The notes beneath the pieces were generated by a model. The model was not told where the DNA came from, ran no database searches, and was given only the letters and a program-made list of their open reading frames with translations. This document shows, in pieces, positions 10,501 through 20,916 of a DNA stretch of 64,000 bases. The stretch is taken from the NCBI GenBank assembly GCA_024509875.1, contig JAMPIV010004265.1, forward strand, positions 372,001 through 436,000, in the 5' to 3' direction. How positions within the stretch are numbered: the stretch's first letter is position 1; the number at the start of each line of letters is the position of its first letter. The stretch is from Oreohelix idahoensis (Eukaryota > Mollusca > Gastropoda > Stylommatophora > Oreohelicidae). The position numbers and the translations under genes were made by a program.

Positions 10501-10901
10501 GCCTCCTCAGGCATAACAGGCTATTGAGAAGATGTGCCCATGAGGTGATAGCCCTCAGCTACTATTTTTTGCCTGGCGTTTCTTTCGGCGTGTTATTTTC
10601 TCTTCTGCTTGTTGTAAGAGCTTCTCAGGTGGCGCCGTAGGGAGTATCTCCACTTTGTGCGATCGGCAGCTTTGTCCTACCAGGTTGCTGGATTTATATC
10701 CAGGGCCTTCATGTCTTTCTTGCACACTTCTTTGAACCTCATCTGCGGGTACCCATCTGATCTTTTGCCATCCGCCAGTTGTCCGTAGAAAATATCTTTG
10801 GGGGAAATGACTATCTTCCATGCGGCGAATATTGCCAAGCCAGCGTAATCTGAGGGGTGTATATATACTTTGAAGCCCTGCGGATGACAAGTGAGATACA
10901 A
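10501..10901 (-). pseudogene. LINE C-terminal fragment
   Basis: Two overlapping minus frames read LRLRWLGNIRRMEDSHFPQR, then ADGKRSDGYPQMRFKEVCKK, matching the GH-hRM-x-P and G-R-P-x-RFKDVCK blocks of LINE C-terminal regions. They are in different frames, so the copy is dead. About 700 bp on the left side (9790-10500) holds low-complexity AT-rich sequence with nothing recognised. Confidence 0.65.
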
Positions 10902-11121
10902 ATGATGGTCGTCATCATGATATGTGAGATAGAAGCAGTTTTTAAAAGAAAGATTATATTTTTTTTTAGATTACAGATGAAATGTTATTGAGTATTTTGA
11001 ATCATGGGAAAAATAACTTGAAAACAGAGACTTAAAAACAAGTAGGTGCTCTTAGTGAAATTTATAATAATGTTTGGAAACCCTGAATTGATCTAGAAAC
11101 TTATTGACCTCTTGATTCCAG

Positions 11122-11186
11122 GGTCTGCTGGTCCTGGTGGTGTTTGGCTTTGATACAAGACTTGTATTTTCACCAATTGTTAGAAG
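11122..11186 (+). CDS. GPR155: GPR155/LYCHOS homologue, internal exon B
   Basis: A 65-bp exon that starts in phase 0 after GATTCCAG and ends two bases into a codon before GTAAGA. It encodes a hydrophobic helix (GLLVLVVFGFD) followed by TRLVFSPIVR. This fits the final transmembrane helix of GPR155, whose conserved core is FGxD followed by a basic cytoplasmic start. The split AG of the last codon is completed by the first base of the exon at 44451, giving arginine. The intron that follows is about 33 kb and holds the mariner nest, two LTR elements and many SINE and LINE copies. Confidence 0.87.
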
Positions 11187-12073
11187 GTAAGACTTCATGG
11201 TATTCAAACATCAATCTACAGTAGCATTCATATAACTTGCTGGTGAAGGACTAAGCTTGTCATTATTTGTACCTGCTCAATCAGTTACACCAGTAGAACA
11301 TGTACTAGTCCCATTTGTTTTTCTGAATAATATTTGCTTGGTACATAGACATTTTTTTTTTAGTAATTTACTGGTACATCCTAATTTTTAGGAGTGGTAT
11401 ATCAGTTGTCTCTGTAGAAGATTTACTAATTTGTTATTTTTTTTCTGTCAATTTACTTAGTGTATTTGCTGTTATAACTTGTTTCTGTTATTTCAGTAAA
11501 ATATTTCTATTTGGTTTTTTTTCCTGTAATATTTTCCATCCATCTGATTATTTAAAAATTAGTTTTCTTTAGAAAGTTTACAGGTACAATTTTTTAGAAT
11601 CTTTACTGATACCTTTTTCTTCTATCTACTTAGCATATCTGCTGTTTGTCTAGAATATTTATCTTGTGTTTCTTTTATTTCTGTAAAATATTTCTATTCA
11701 TCTGTTTTTTTCCTCCTCTGTAATATTTTCATAGTCCATCTGAATTTTAAAAAATAAGTTATTTAGTGTTTGCTTTATCTCTTTGTTGATTATCTCTGTA
11801 TGGGAGACTAATGTCACACTTTACAAGGCTCATTACATTTTTGCATCTCAGCTGATTGTTTTGATGTGTTTAGGTGAAGAACTTTCATTTCTTCCTACAA
11901 AGTTTTACACTCATTCATGATTTTATCAGACATTAGAAATACAAACAGACGCTGTCAGAATGAGTGGCCTAATAGGGATAGGAATCTTATTTCACAGCAG
12001 GACATTATTGGAATAAAGCAAATTTAAAAAAGACGTGAGGGCAGCTGTAACCCTTCTTTTTCCATTACTGCTT
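11187..12073. other. T-rich intron sequence with an imperfect internal duplication
   Basis: The segments about 11445-11575 and 11630-11760 share TCTGTAAAATATTTCTATT, TGTAATATTTTC and CCATCTGA blocks in the same order, suggesting a diverged local duplication of about 190 bp spacing. No gene recognised. Confidence 0.5.
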
Positions 12074-12085
12074 GTATACTATCTC

Positions 12086-12142
12086 AAGGTTCCTGACATC
12101 TCCAAACAGTTTTTAGTTTCGAACGAGGAAGAAGAAGAAGAA
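12086..12142 (+). mobile_element. 57-bp retroposon with (GAA)n tail
   Basis: A 12-bp duplication GTATACTATCTC at 12074-12085 and 12143-12154 flanks a 57-bp insert that ends GAGGAAGAAGAAGAAGAA. The tail matches that of LINE-A, so this is likely an extremely 5'-truncated copy mobilised by the same machinery. The source family of the unique 40 bp is not identified. Confidence 0.8.
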
Positions 12143-12154
12143 GTATACTATCTC

Positions 12155-12965
12155 TGTTTCACATTTATCAGTCAATTTATGGGGCAAAAAATGGCATTCT
12201 GAAGAAGAAAGAGAAACGCTATTTTTGAGGAATGGCCATGTTTTGGTATGATTGTATTCAAAATGAAGCCTTGTCTTTTTTGCTTGAAATTGTATGCCTT
12301 TGTACTCAGCATGAAACATGTCATACTCACACTCACTAAGCATGCTATACTGGAGTACTTCTTGTAGTTTATGTCTAAAAATAATGCTGTATGTAGTATA
12401 ATGTGATGTATCTTCTTAGTTTTTTTTTTTTTTAAATATAGAATTATTTATTGTTGTCCTTTCCAGAGATCACCACTTCTGTGGTGATTATTTCCTGTGT
12501 GTTTTCTTCTTCCTTGTTTACCTTGTCATATCAAGGCGTTTGCGTTGCACTATCTTATGTGCCTTGCAACCAAGACTAACATGCTCCTCCTGCACTGATT
12601 TTTTTGCAGGGTTTGCTCCCTGACTTTAGTTTTACCAGGGTGAGTTCCCTGGGCATGCCCTTGGTGGGAATTTGGGACATGTCCACACAGCGGTGGGCCC
12701 AATGTTTCTGCCCCTAATGGGGGAGGAGACATGCTCCTCTGGGGGGTTTCTATTAGGTCCCCCACCTATAGTCTATTGTTTTACCTTATTTTCTTAGGTG
12801 TTTGCGAAAGCACTGGGTACTGCGAGCAGGTACAGTAGGCTTGGTTGACAGAGGCTGTGTATTCTTAAAAAACAAAATAAATATATACACATACACAATG
12901 CTGTCTGTATAAGTTAAAGTGCAGATACCCTCTAAAATAGTCTGCATGTCAGAATTATTGCTTAT
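12155..12965. other. Unassigned sequence
   Basis: AT-rich, then a GC-richer block at 12500-12790 with CCTGGGCATGCCCTTGGTGG that may be part of a LINE 5' UTR or a SINE. I could not assign it and see no supported gene. Confidence 0.3.
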
Positions 12966-12969
12966 CAGA

Positions 12970-13225
12970 AGTATCTTCTTCTTCTTTGATCCTTAGCTCC
13001 TGACTGACAAAGCAGTCAGTGGCCATCCCGCCTAGTTCGTGTCTTGTAGGACAGTAACAAACTGTCCCTATTTTGCTCGGTCAGTGGCCGTCCTTTGAGC
13101 CGTGCCCCAACTCTGGTCCATGCTTTGCATCTCGGCCTTCACTGTTCTCCGCCATGTTGTCTTTGGTCTGCCTCTCTTTCACTGTCCTTCTGGGGTTCAT
13201 AGCATAGCAGTGCTGGTGATGGTGT
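12970..13225 (-). pseudogene. LINE-A copy 2, 3' end
   Basis: Minus-strand 3' fragment, read on + as TTCTTCTTCTTTGATCC, then AAAGCAGTCAGTGGCCATCC and GTGCCCCAACTCTGGTCCAT, the same C-terminal coding block as 466-738. It has several differences from the other copies and no intact frame. It ends where a SINE-X copy starts. Confidence 0.85.
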
Positions 13226-13234
13226 CAGGGTATC

Positions 13235-13397
13235 AAAAGTTTGCTCATCATAATTTTTCTTTTGCACTCCTTACGGAGCATGAAGCTATTAATGTAGCTG
13301 GTCCCCTTGCTGGACGCCTGCACCAAACATTCACATGCTCTTGCAGCAATGGTTTCTGTGGCAATGTGTTTTACATGATTAGGTTGCCAGCCCCAGT
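13235..13397 (+). mobile_element. SINE-X copy, first part (split by LINE-A)
   Basis: Carries the SINE-X core: CTCCTTACGGAGCATGAAGC, GCCTGCACCAAACATTCACATGC, and ATGATTAGGTTGCCAGCC. The same block occurs at 43012, 43800 and 52466, and reversed at 30345. The remainder of this copy resumes at 13847 after the LINE-A insertion. Confidence 0.75.
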
Positions 13398-13846
13398 ACT
13401 TCTTCTTTGATCCTTGGCCGCAGACTGTCAAAGCAGTTCTTGGCCATCACGCCTGGTGGCATTTTGTAGGGCAGCAACAATTTGCTTCCACTTTGTTCGG
13501 CCAGCGGCCATCTTTCATACAGTGCCCCAACTCTGGTTCATTCTTTGCATCTCAGCCTCCACAGTTCTCCGCCAAGTTGTTTTTGGTCGGCCTCTCTTTC
13601 GCATTCCTTCGAGGGTCCATAGCATAGCTGTTCTTGTAATGGCATCTGGGTACCTTCTGAGGACGTGGCCAACCCAACTCCAGCGTCTGCCAGCTATGAT
13701 GGTGTGCATGTCCTCCTGGTTACTCCAAATAAGTAGTTCTTGGTTGTTGATGGTATTCAGCCAAAAGATTTGGTGAATTTTCCTTAGGCAGACTGTGTGG
13801 AAAGAGGACAGTTTCGAAATTTCCTTCTCTGTTACTCTCCAATACA
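13398..13846 (-). pseudogene. LINE-A copy 3, inserted in SINE-X
   Basis: Minus-strand 3' fragment of about 445 bp. Coding blocks on minus are YWRVTEKEISKLSSFHTVCL, RRWSWVGHVLRRYPDAITRT and GMRKRGRPKTTWRRTVEAEM, all in one frame up to about 13515. The ends abut SINE-X on both sides, with a short imperfect duplication (CCAGTAC and CCAATAC). Confidence 0.85.
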
Positions 13847-13930
13847 GAGTCATGTTAGTTGCCTTGTGTGACAAGCCTGAGGGTGCAGTAGTCCCATTCT
13901 TTATTTGTCTCATCAGAGACCCCCTGAGAA
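13847..13930 (+). mobile_element. SINE-X copy, second part
   Basis: Continues the SINE-X consensus: GTTAGTTGCCTTGTGTGACA, then CAGTAGTCCCATTCTTTATT and GTCTCATCAGAGACCCC. The closing GTCTC-TGAT-GAGAC hairpin (read on minus) is conserved among the copies. Confidence 0.7.
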
Positions 13931-14420
13931 CTCAATGGGACGGAAGTTTACTCAGAGGTTGACATTTTCTGGTCAGAATGAGAAAGAAAGCATGCGTCAT
14001 TATTTAAAGTACACTCTGAATTCTCATAGGGTAACCAAGTCTGCTAATATTTTCCTGTTACATGCTGTTATGTAGTATTTTAAATATATTTGTGAAAGAA
14101 GGTATTACAGTCTGCCATCACAAACATGTTTCATATTCTCTTCCATGCAGGCAGATGTCTAAGTATAGATTTGTGTATATGACCTATGTTAGGTAATCCA
14201 TGCTTGTATTAGTGTTGATTGTCACATTCTTCTTCATAATTATTCAATATTTATATGGCTGTTGTGTGTGTCTAGGACATTGTTGTTGCTCCTTATTTCA
14301 ACATATGAATGTTTGTTGGAGATGTAGTTTAGGCTTCATTGATATTGTACTGACATTATTGTAGCCAGAAGGTTGTTTTCCCTTTACCCAGAGCATCAGT
14401 ATAATGTGTTCAGTTGCTAC
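13931..14420. other. Unassigned intron sequence
   Basis: No repeat or coding feature recognised. Confidence 0.3.
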
Positions 14421-14422
14421 AG

Positions 14423-14515
14423 GTACAATTAGCATTCATACTCTTCGACATTTGCTCAGGGAGACCGAGCACCTATGGGTTTGCCCTGAGTGCAGTGAGG
14501 TCGATCTGATTAACA
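14423..14515. repeat. Dispersed repeat R-C, copy 1
   Basis: Contains TTAGCATTCATACTCTTCGA and ACCTATGGGTTTGCCCTGAG, nearly repeated at 46243-46345. About 90 bp. Nature unknown; probably a short SINE or a fragment of a larger element. Confidence 0.65.
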
Positions 14516-14752
14516 AATAACAAACAATAAGAATTATGTTATCAGACCACAATGTTTTTAATATTTGGACATGTTCCGTAATATAACCGATAGCACTTGT
14601 ATCTAGGTTGACTTGTTCAAGCCTTGCCTAAATGAAGCAAAATCTCTAATTTAAAAAAAAAATGCAGAACTTAGAATAGCAATATCCACTGTATTATAAC
14701 TTATGCACATCCTCAGGAAATAATGTTATTAGCTGTAATAAAAGTTTCCCTC

Positions 14753-14796
14753 CTACAACCTCTACACCTCACGGTAGAAGAAGGACTAAGCAAGTA
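14753..14796 (+). mobile_element. LINE-F 3' terminus, + orientation
   Basis: ACCTCTACACCTCACGGTAG then GGACTAAGCAAGTA is the 3' end signature seen reversed at 5137 and 49498. R-B is inserted in its tail. Confidence 0.65.
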
Positions 14797-14962
14797 TTTG
14801 GTTTGGTTTAGTTTTAAGAACTATCTTCATTGCACATGGGCAGCTCCATCAGTGCTCTGATCTCCTCCCTTAGATCACACAAGGAGGATCTCAGCACTGT
14901 GCACAAACTCCATAGCACGGGCGAGAATCCCAATGTGTGTATATAGGAATCACACATTCTAA
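14797..14962. repeat. Dispersed repeat R-B, copy 1
   Basis: About 166 bp from TTTGGTTTGGTTTTAAG to AATCACACATTCTAA. It is flanked by GACTAAGCAAGTA (14784-14796) and GACTAAGTAAGTA (14963-14975), a probable 13-bp target duplication with one mismatch. A second copy is split by a mariner at 17414-20914, and a 5' part occurs at 45888. It holds CTTAGATCACACAAGGAGGA. No coding capacity. Confidence 0.75.
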
Positions 14963-15460
14963 GACTAAGTAAGTAAATAAGCTGTAATAAAGTGGTGCTT
15001 CACAAAATTGTTTATTCATACTTATATTCATCACATCCATAATCAGGTCATAATATGTAATTAGATCTGTTTTCCTGTTCTGGACTCCTGAAGTCTGTAT
15101 TCACTTCTCCTAATTAAACTTTCTTCATTATCAGTAGTCAGCATGTTGTCTCCAATTTACTGCATGGTAAGTACCTGCTCATGTCTGTCCTACCTCGTAA
15201 CCCTTCTTTGAGATTTTTCAGTCCTTTTCATTGGCTAACAAACTTGGGGAAACCCTCCCTATTTTTAGTAGCATCCCACATTCCCTAGCACCTGACTATA
15301 TCTTTTAGCAATTGAATTCAGGCATAAAACAGTCTGAAAATAAACTTGATCTGCATGAAGCCTGCATAGGAATTGTCAAGTGTGGAGGAGAAAATTGATA
15401 AGGAAATAATAAATTTGAAGGCAAAGCTTGAAGATGAAAAGACAGGAATTAAGGATCAAC

Positions 15461-15570
15461 GTTAAGATCAAATCAGGGAGGTAGAGATAGATTGATTCAG
15501 TACTGCTCATGATAGATACTGACAAACAAGACAATGTACTGGACTGTACATGGATACAGAGAGAAAAAGT
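15461..15570. repeat. Dispersed 105-bp duplication, copy 1
   Basis: Contains GATACTGACAAACAAGACAA and AGTAGAAAGGGGCACATGGA. The same sequence with a few changes is at 16715-16818 in the same orientation. The unit is unidentified. Confidence 0.75.
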
Positions 15571-16174
15571 AGAAAGGGGCACATGGAAACAAACATATGA
15601 TGTAAACAAGTCCAAACTTAAAGAACAACAAAACAAGAGACTGATGATAGTTTTGGACTGAAAGTTTTTATCTGTGCCTTAGTCGCCTTTGGGAGCGATG
15701 AAGACTGGTGATATGGTAAAATCTGCTCAAAAAATTAAAAAAAAGTAAACTTTGTATCTTGCATAGCTGTTGAAATCACTAAATTTATGACCATCCATAA
15801 GGTATACATTACATTGCACTGATTCCATTATAAATTTGAAAATTTTCTAAGTCACCTTTTTTTTTTCTTCTATTAACTAATGGAAAAAAATATCCTTTAC
15901 AACCTCTGGTGTGTTATAAAATAGATAAGTGGTGTCTATTTTGTTAGGCTGTATATTCAGTTTTTGCTTGCTGGCAACACCCTTGTTTGTCAATTTTTTT
16001 TCCATAATGTATTCCAGGTAATTGAAAATTATCTGATTGTGTGTTTTCCCCCACCTTCAATTTTTAACTGCTTACTTTGTGTATTATGTATGTGTCTATG
16101 TTATTATTATACATATATTATACGTTATACTGTGTGGGGTTATGCATATGGCTAGCTGACTGATTATTTAACAA

Positions 16175-16302
16175 AACTTGCTATAGAAACCACCAGGGAG
16201 ACAACACATGTCGTCCTTTGATGCAGGCTGATTGCAAGAGGGTCAACTGCAGGGGTTGCCCCATGTTGTTGTGGGAGCAAACATTGAAAAAGAAGAAGAA
16301 GA
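16175..16302 (+). mobile_element. Short retroposon with (GAA)n tail
   Basis: Ends GAAAAAGAAGAAGAAGAA at about 16285-16302 after a GC-richer body containing GGGTCAACTGCAGGGGTTGC. The tail matches those of LINE-A and the 12086 insert. Target duplications are not clear. Confidence 0.4.
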
Positions 16303-16714
16303 ATCCTGTTATCGCTTGCTAATTAAAATGTTCAGTATGAAGCTGTGCAGGTTCATATCGTTCAAAATTCTACCATTTGCAATTTGGGATTAGTTTTGAC
16401 TAAAAAATTTGATCAGTTTACTGTGACATTTTCACTTTTTTCTCTCAGTACTGATGATTGGAGACTTCACGTTTCAGATTTTCATATTTTGCAAAGTTTG
16501 CCTTGCTTAGATACCTAGGTTAAAATCCCTCGTTGGGAAAGTTTTTTTCTTTGCCTGCATTTTGGTTTTTATTTTCATTACCCTCAAATTTTTAATTCCA
16601 GATTTGTTAAAAGTTGTGTGGTGTTTTTTTTTAATTCACATTTCTTCCATGAAAATACATAATTACAAATCATTCTTAAAACCTCAAACTGCTACTAGAA
16701 AGAAGGCTTTGTAG

Positions 16715-16818
16715 AAATATATTGATTCAATACTCCTCATGAAAGATACTGACAAACAAGACAATGTACTGGACTACATGGGTACAAAGAGAAAAAGTAG
16801 AAAGGGGCACATGGAGGT
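16715..16818. repeat. Dispersed 105-bp duplication, copy 2
   Basis: Second copy of the unit at 15461-15570, about 1.25 kb away in direct orientation, with small substitutions and one short indel near GGACTACATGGG. Confidence 0.75.
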
Positions 16819-17273
16819 TTTTTCTTAAGAAAGAAAGATCTCCAAGTGTGACAGACTGCAGTACAACTGCAGAGTTACCATATCCTGAAAGTATCCCATT
16901 GTACTCGAGATCATTGAAAGATAAATAATTTATGGTCCTTGTGGTAACATCAACCGCGACTCCCCCTGCATGTATGTTGAAAGAAGCACAAAGTAGTACA
17001 CTTGACCTTTCATGAGGAAGACATAACAGGAGACAATGAGTACCCCCAGATTCGAACACCATGCTGTAGAAGATGGGGAGAAATTAATGGAGATTGTTGT
17101 TGATCAGAAGTATTAAAAAAAAAAAACAATGAATTCTACCCTAATTTACATAGCTGTCAAAGGTTTGCAATGCAAACGCTAACATATTATAAACAGTCAT
17201 TTATAGTCGCAGAGATTAACATGTTGAAACCATGCTTCTTCTTTGGACATTTTTGTGTTGCTTGTTCAAGAGT

Positions 17274-17411
17274 TTGGTTTGGTTTTAAGGACCATCTTCA
17301 TTGCACAATGGACAACTCCATCACTGCTCCGATCTGCTCCCTTAGATCACACAAGGAGGATCTCAGCACAGTGCATGAACTCCATAGCACTGGCGAGGAT
17401 CTCAGTGTATG
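17274..17411. repeat. R-B copy 2, left part
   Basis: TTTGGTTTGGTTTTAAGGAC to GATCTCAGTGTATG, matching the copy at 14797. The remaining end (TATAGGAATCACACATTCT) continues at 20917 beyond the mariner, so the mariner inserted at a TA within this repeat. Confidence 0.85.
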
Positions 17412-17613
17412 TACAAGGGGATTGACGTAAGTCTGGGGCCTGACCATGAAGGAGTCACAGAAGGAAGATGAAACTTGGCACATTTAAAGTTCATCATATT
17501 TGCACTGAATGTGTGAAGTACGCGCTTGTTTCTTCAATGGGTTTTCCCGCTACGGTGCACAGCGCAGTGTACCCTATTGACTGGATCTGCTGCTCCAAAG
17601 ATTTGACAAAACA

Positions 17614-18243
17614 ATGGAAAAGAAGGAGGCCAGAGCTGTGATAAAATTCTGATGTTTCAGGGAAAAACACCTACAGAAATACACAGGGAGATGGAACCAG
17701 TGTTTCGTGATTCTTGTCCTTCATATACTTCAGTAAAAAAAACTGGTATCAACAGTTTAAGTGCGGCCGCTCAAATGTTGCTGATCTGCCAAGATCTGGT
17801 AGACCAGCCTCAGAGTGCAACGATGAAAATGCAACAAGAGTGAAGAAAATCATTGACCAGGATCGAAAAATGACAATTGTGGAGATAGCTAGTAGAGTAA
17901 AACTAAATGAAAGAACAGTTTATAGAATTTTACACAACAGACTGAACATGAGAAGAGTGTGTGCACGCTGGGTTCCGCGACTGTTGACACGTGAACAGAA
18001 GCAAATGAGGGTAAATTGCTGTCAACAGTTGCTCAAAAAGTGTCAGTCAAAAAATTTTTTGGAGACCATGGTGACAGTAGATGAGACTTGGGTACACCAT
18101 TATGACCCCGAATCCAAAATTGCCAGCATGCAATGGAAAACCCCGGGCTCCCCAACACCTGTCAAGCCAAGAGTGCAGAAATCTGCAGGAAAAGTGATGC
18201 TGACTGTTTTTTTGGACGGCAAAGGTGTCCTTTTGAAAGATTA
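17614..18243 (+). pseudogene. Mariner transposase, N-terminal part
   Basis: ATG at 17614 opens a frame that soon stops (TGA at about 17650); the frame changes again near 17750. From 17760 the helix-turn-helix region is continuous (NVADLPRSGRPASECNDENA, then EIASRVKLNERTVYRILHN), followed by RRVCARWVPRLLTREQKQMR and the first catalytic Asp in VTVDETWVHHYDPESK. The frame is cut at GGTGTCCTTTTGAAAGATTA by the insertion at 18244. Confidence 0.9.
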
Positions 18244-20423
18244 CACTGACAAACAACATTTTTCTTTCTTATATAAGAATAAGTGTTCTTAGGTCAGTTT
18301 CTTGCGCTGATTTCAAATTTGAAATCCGTTTATCTCTATCACGTCGGGTTCTTAAGATATTTGTGAATAAATATATTTTTGGGAAACCGTTATTTGCTCC
18401 GTTTCATTTTTACTATATAACTTTTTAAAAATTAATAAAATGCAAAATAATTCTACTTTTTATATTGCTAAAAGATGCATGACATGTTACGTTATATTTC
18501 AAATAGTTACTGTATTTTGAAATAATTCTGAGTGAAATATGGCTTCTAGAAGTTGTAGAAATTCGGCTGATCTGTTCTGTTACGTGTGCGGATATTTTAC
18601 CGATCGTGTTCACCAGAAAAACTTTACAACATTGCTAAAGAAAGCATATGAACTTTATTTCGATTCGAAAGTTGATGATGCAAATAAATCTTGGATGCCA
18701 AATGCAGTTTGTTCGACTTGTGCAAATACATTGGCAGGTTGGTTACGAAAATCGCCGAAGCATAAGTCGATGCCTTTTGGAGTGCCAGTAATATGGCGTG
18801 TAACGACAAATCACGCTACTGATTGTTACTTCTGCTTGACAAATATCTATGGTTTCACTTTTAAAACTAGAAAGTCTGTGGTTTATCCAAATATTGAATC
18901 GGTTTCGAAACCAGTGCCTCATGATCCAATCACGTGTCCGATCCCAGTTCCACCAGAACAATATCCGTTGGACGTGAATGAACCATCAGAAAGTGATAGT
19001 TTACCTGCTTTAGAAACTAATTCTGACTCGGATTATATACCGGTGAATGATGGTGTTCACTTAATTAACCATTCAGAACTTTCAGATCTAATACGTGATC
19101 TCGCTCTCACCAAAGGACAAGCGAAATTACTCGGTTCGCGACTCAAAGAATGGAATCTTTTAGCGCCCAATACTCCGATATCTAAATTTCGTCATAGACA
19201 CAGAGAACTTGTTCAATACTTTGAGATGGATGATGACATTTGCTATTGCAAAGATGTAAAAGGTCTAATGGTGCACCTCGGTCATGAGCACATAGTCAAC
19301 GAATGGCGACTTTTCATCGACTCTTCCAAGACTAGTTTAAAAGCCGTGTTATTGCATAATGGAAATTTATTTTCATCAATTCCAGTCGCCTACTCTGTTC
19401 ATATGAAATAAACTTATGACAATATGGCTATACTTTTGGCAAAAATAAAGTACAATGACTACCAATGGCGGATTTGTGGATACCTAAAGGTCATTGCAAT
19501 TCTCACGGGCATGCAGACTGGGTATACTAAATTTTGTTGCTTCCTATGTGAATGGGACAGCCGCAACAGACAGGAACATTATGCAAGAAAGGTGTGGCCT
19601 ATCAGGGATCGTATGCAGCTCGGGCATAAAAATGTAATACACGAGCCATTAGTTAACAAAGACAGCATCATTTTACCACCGTTACATATAAAGTTGGGGC
19701 TCATGAAGAATTTCGTAAAAGCGTTAGATAAAACGAGCAAAGCTTTCACTTATCTTCGAGAAATGTTTCCGCAAATTAGCGATGCAAAGATAAAGGAAGG
19801 TATCTTTGTAGGACCTCAGATTAGGAAAGTTATTGCAGACAAACAATTCGAGAACTTGTTACATGGTAGTGAACTTCGCGCATGGATGGCATTCAAATCG
19901 ATCGTCGATAACTTTCTGGGAAATCACAAATCTGTCGACTATGTGCATATTGTTAATCAGTGCATAGATGCATACAGAATTATGGGCTGTAACATGTCCC
20001 TCGAAATCCATTTGCTCGATTCGCATCTTGACTTTTTCCCTGACAACCTTTGCGAAGTCAGCGATGAACATGGAGAACGATTCCATCAAGATATCGCCGT
20101 AATGGAGTCACGTTATCAAGGACGGTGGAGTGTGACCATGCTTGCCGATTATTGTTGGATGCTTCATCGCGATGTACCACATGCCATTCACCGACGAAAG
20201 TCGACTGCAAAGAAATTCAAGCCTACATAACTGTTATACTTCTTGTACAAATGATGTTGTAATACTGTATGCGTTGTTAAAAAACTTCAATTGCGTATTT
20301 CTAGAGATCCCGACCTGATAGAGAAAAACGGTTTGCAGATTTAAAAACAGCGCATTAAAATTGACCAGAAAAACATAGAAATGTTAGAGAAAGAAAAAAA
20401 ATTTTTTTTTTTGTTAGCCAGTG
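18244..20423 (+). mobile_element. CACTG-ended transposon with 3-bp TTA duplication
   Basis: The left end CACTGACAAACAACATTTTT and the right end (complement begins CACTGGCTAACAAAAAAA) are imperfect inverted repeats. The similarity extends about 120 bp inward, e.g. TTTATCTCTATCACGTCGGG against TTTCTCTATCAGGTCGGGA. TTA occurs at 18241-18243 and 20424-20426. CACT(A/G) termini with a 3-bp duplication are diagnostic of the CACTA/EnSpm superfamily. The element carries one long reading frame, 18539-20230, interrupted by a single stop. Confidence 0.9.
18539..20230 (+). pseudogene. Putative CACTA-like transposase with one nonsense codon
   Basis: A 563-codon frame starting ATGGCTTCTAGAAGTTGTAG, interrupted only by TAA at 19409-19411. 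The N-terminus (residues 15-100) is a cysteine-histidine region: CYVCG, CSTCANTLAGWL, CYFC. Residues 125-165 are proline- and acid-rich. Next come FIDSSKTSL (Asp261), then ICGYLKVIAILTGMQTGY and CCFLCEWDSR (a second zinc-like CxxC) after the stop, PPLHIKLGLMKNFVKAL, and SDEHGERFHQDI. I recall this protein as a multicopy uncharacterised family in invertebrates, usually with GDLK where this copy has GYLK. I infer a DDE-type transposase with Asp261, the lost Asp and the Glu of DEHGER as candidate catalytic residues. The fold assignment rests on the element's ends, not on a recognised domain. Confidence 0.75.
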
Positions 20424-20841
20424 TTATCTGCCTCATGGCAACACAGTTAATGGACAGTACTATGCAGATCTTCTCACCAAACTAAGAAAGGTTGTGACCA
20501 GGAAACGGATAACGCGCACTCAAAATCTTCCTTTGCGTCAAGACAACGCGCCCTCTCACAAAGCACGGCTTGTGCAGCTAGCAGCCAACGATTTGAATAT
20601 TGAAATTCTTCCACACCCACCATATTCTCCAGATTTGGTTCCATCAGACTTTTTTCTATTCCCAAATCTTAAAAAACAGCTAAAAGGAAATCATTTTGAC
20701 AGCGATGAAGAGGTTATACTGGTATGTGATGACTGGTTTAGTTTGAAAAATAGGGTGTTCTACTCCAAAGGTCTTTTCAAGGTCAAGCAGAGATGGCAGA
20801 AGTGTGTCAATTCAGACGGTGGCTATATTGAAAAGGAATAA
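20424..20841 (+). pseudogene. Mariner transposase, C-terminal part
   Basis: Continues the 17614-18243 frame after the inserted element: QYYADLLTKLRK, then LRQDNAPSHKARLVQL with the second Asp, then HPPYSPDLVPSDFFLFPNLK with the third Asp, a DD34D spacing. It ends SDGGYIEKE then TAA at 20841. Removing the insert together with one copy of TTA puts both parts in a single frame, which proves the insertion boundary. Confidence 0.92.
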
Positions 20842-20916
20842 ACACTATACAAAATTTCAGCTCTCTGTGACATGTCCTTCATGGTCAGGCCCAAGACTTA
20901 TGTCAATCCCCTTGTA

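Larger units (their letters stand above)
17414..20914 (+). mobile_element. Mariner-type transposon, split by a CACTG-ended element
   Basis: Inverted terminal repeats start CAAGGGGATTGACGTAAGTC at the left and are matched in complement at the right (CCATGGTCAGGCCC..CCCCTTG region, about 20877-20914). TA duplications lie at 17412-17413 and 20915-20916. Without the inner 2180-bp element and one TTA it would be about 1.3 kb, the usual mariner size. Both flanks belong to the R-B repeat. Confidence 0.9.
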
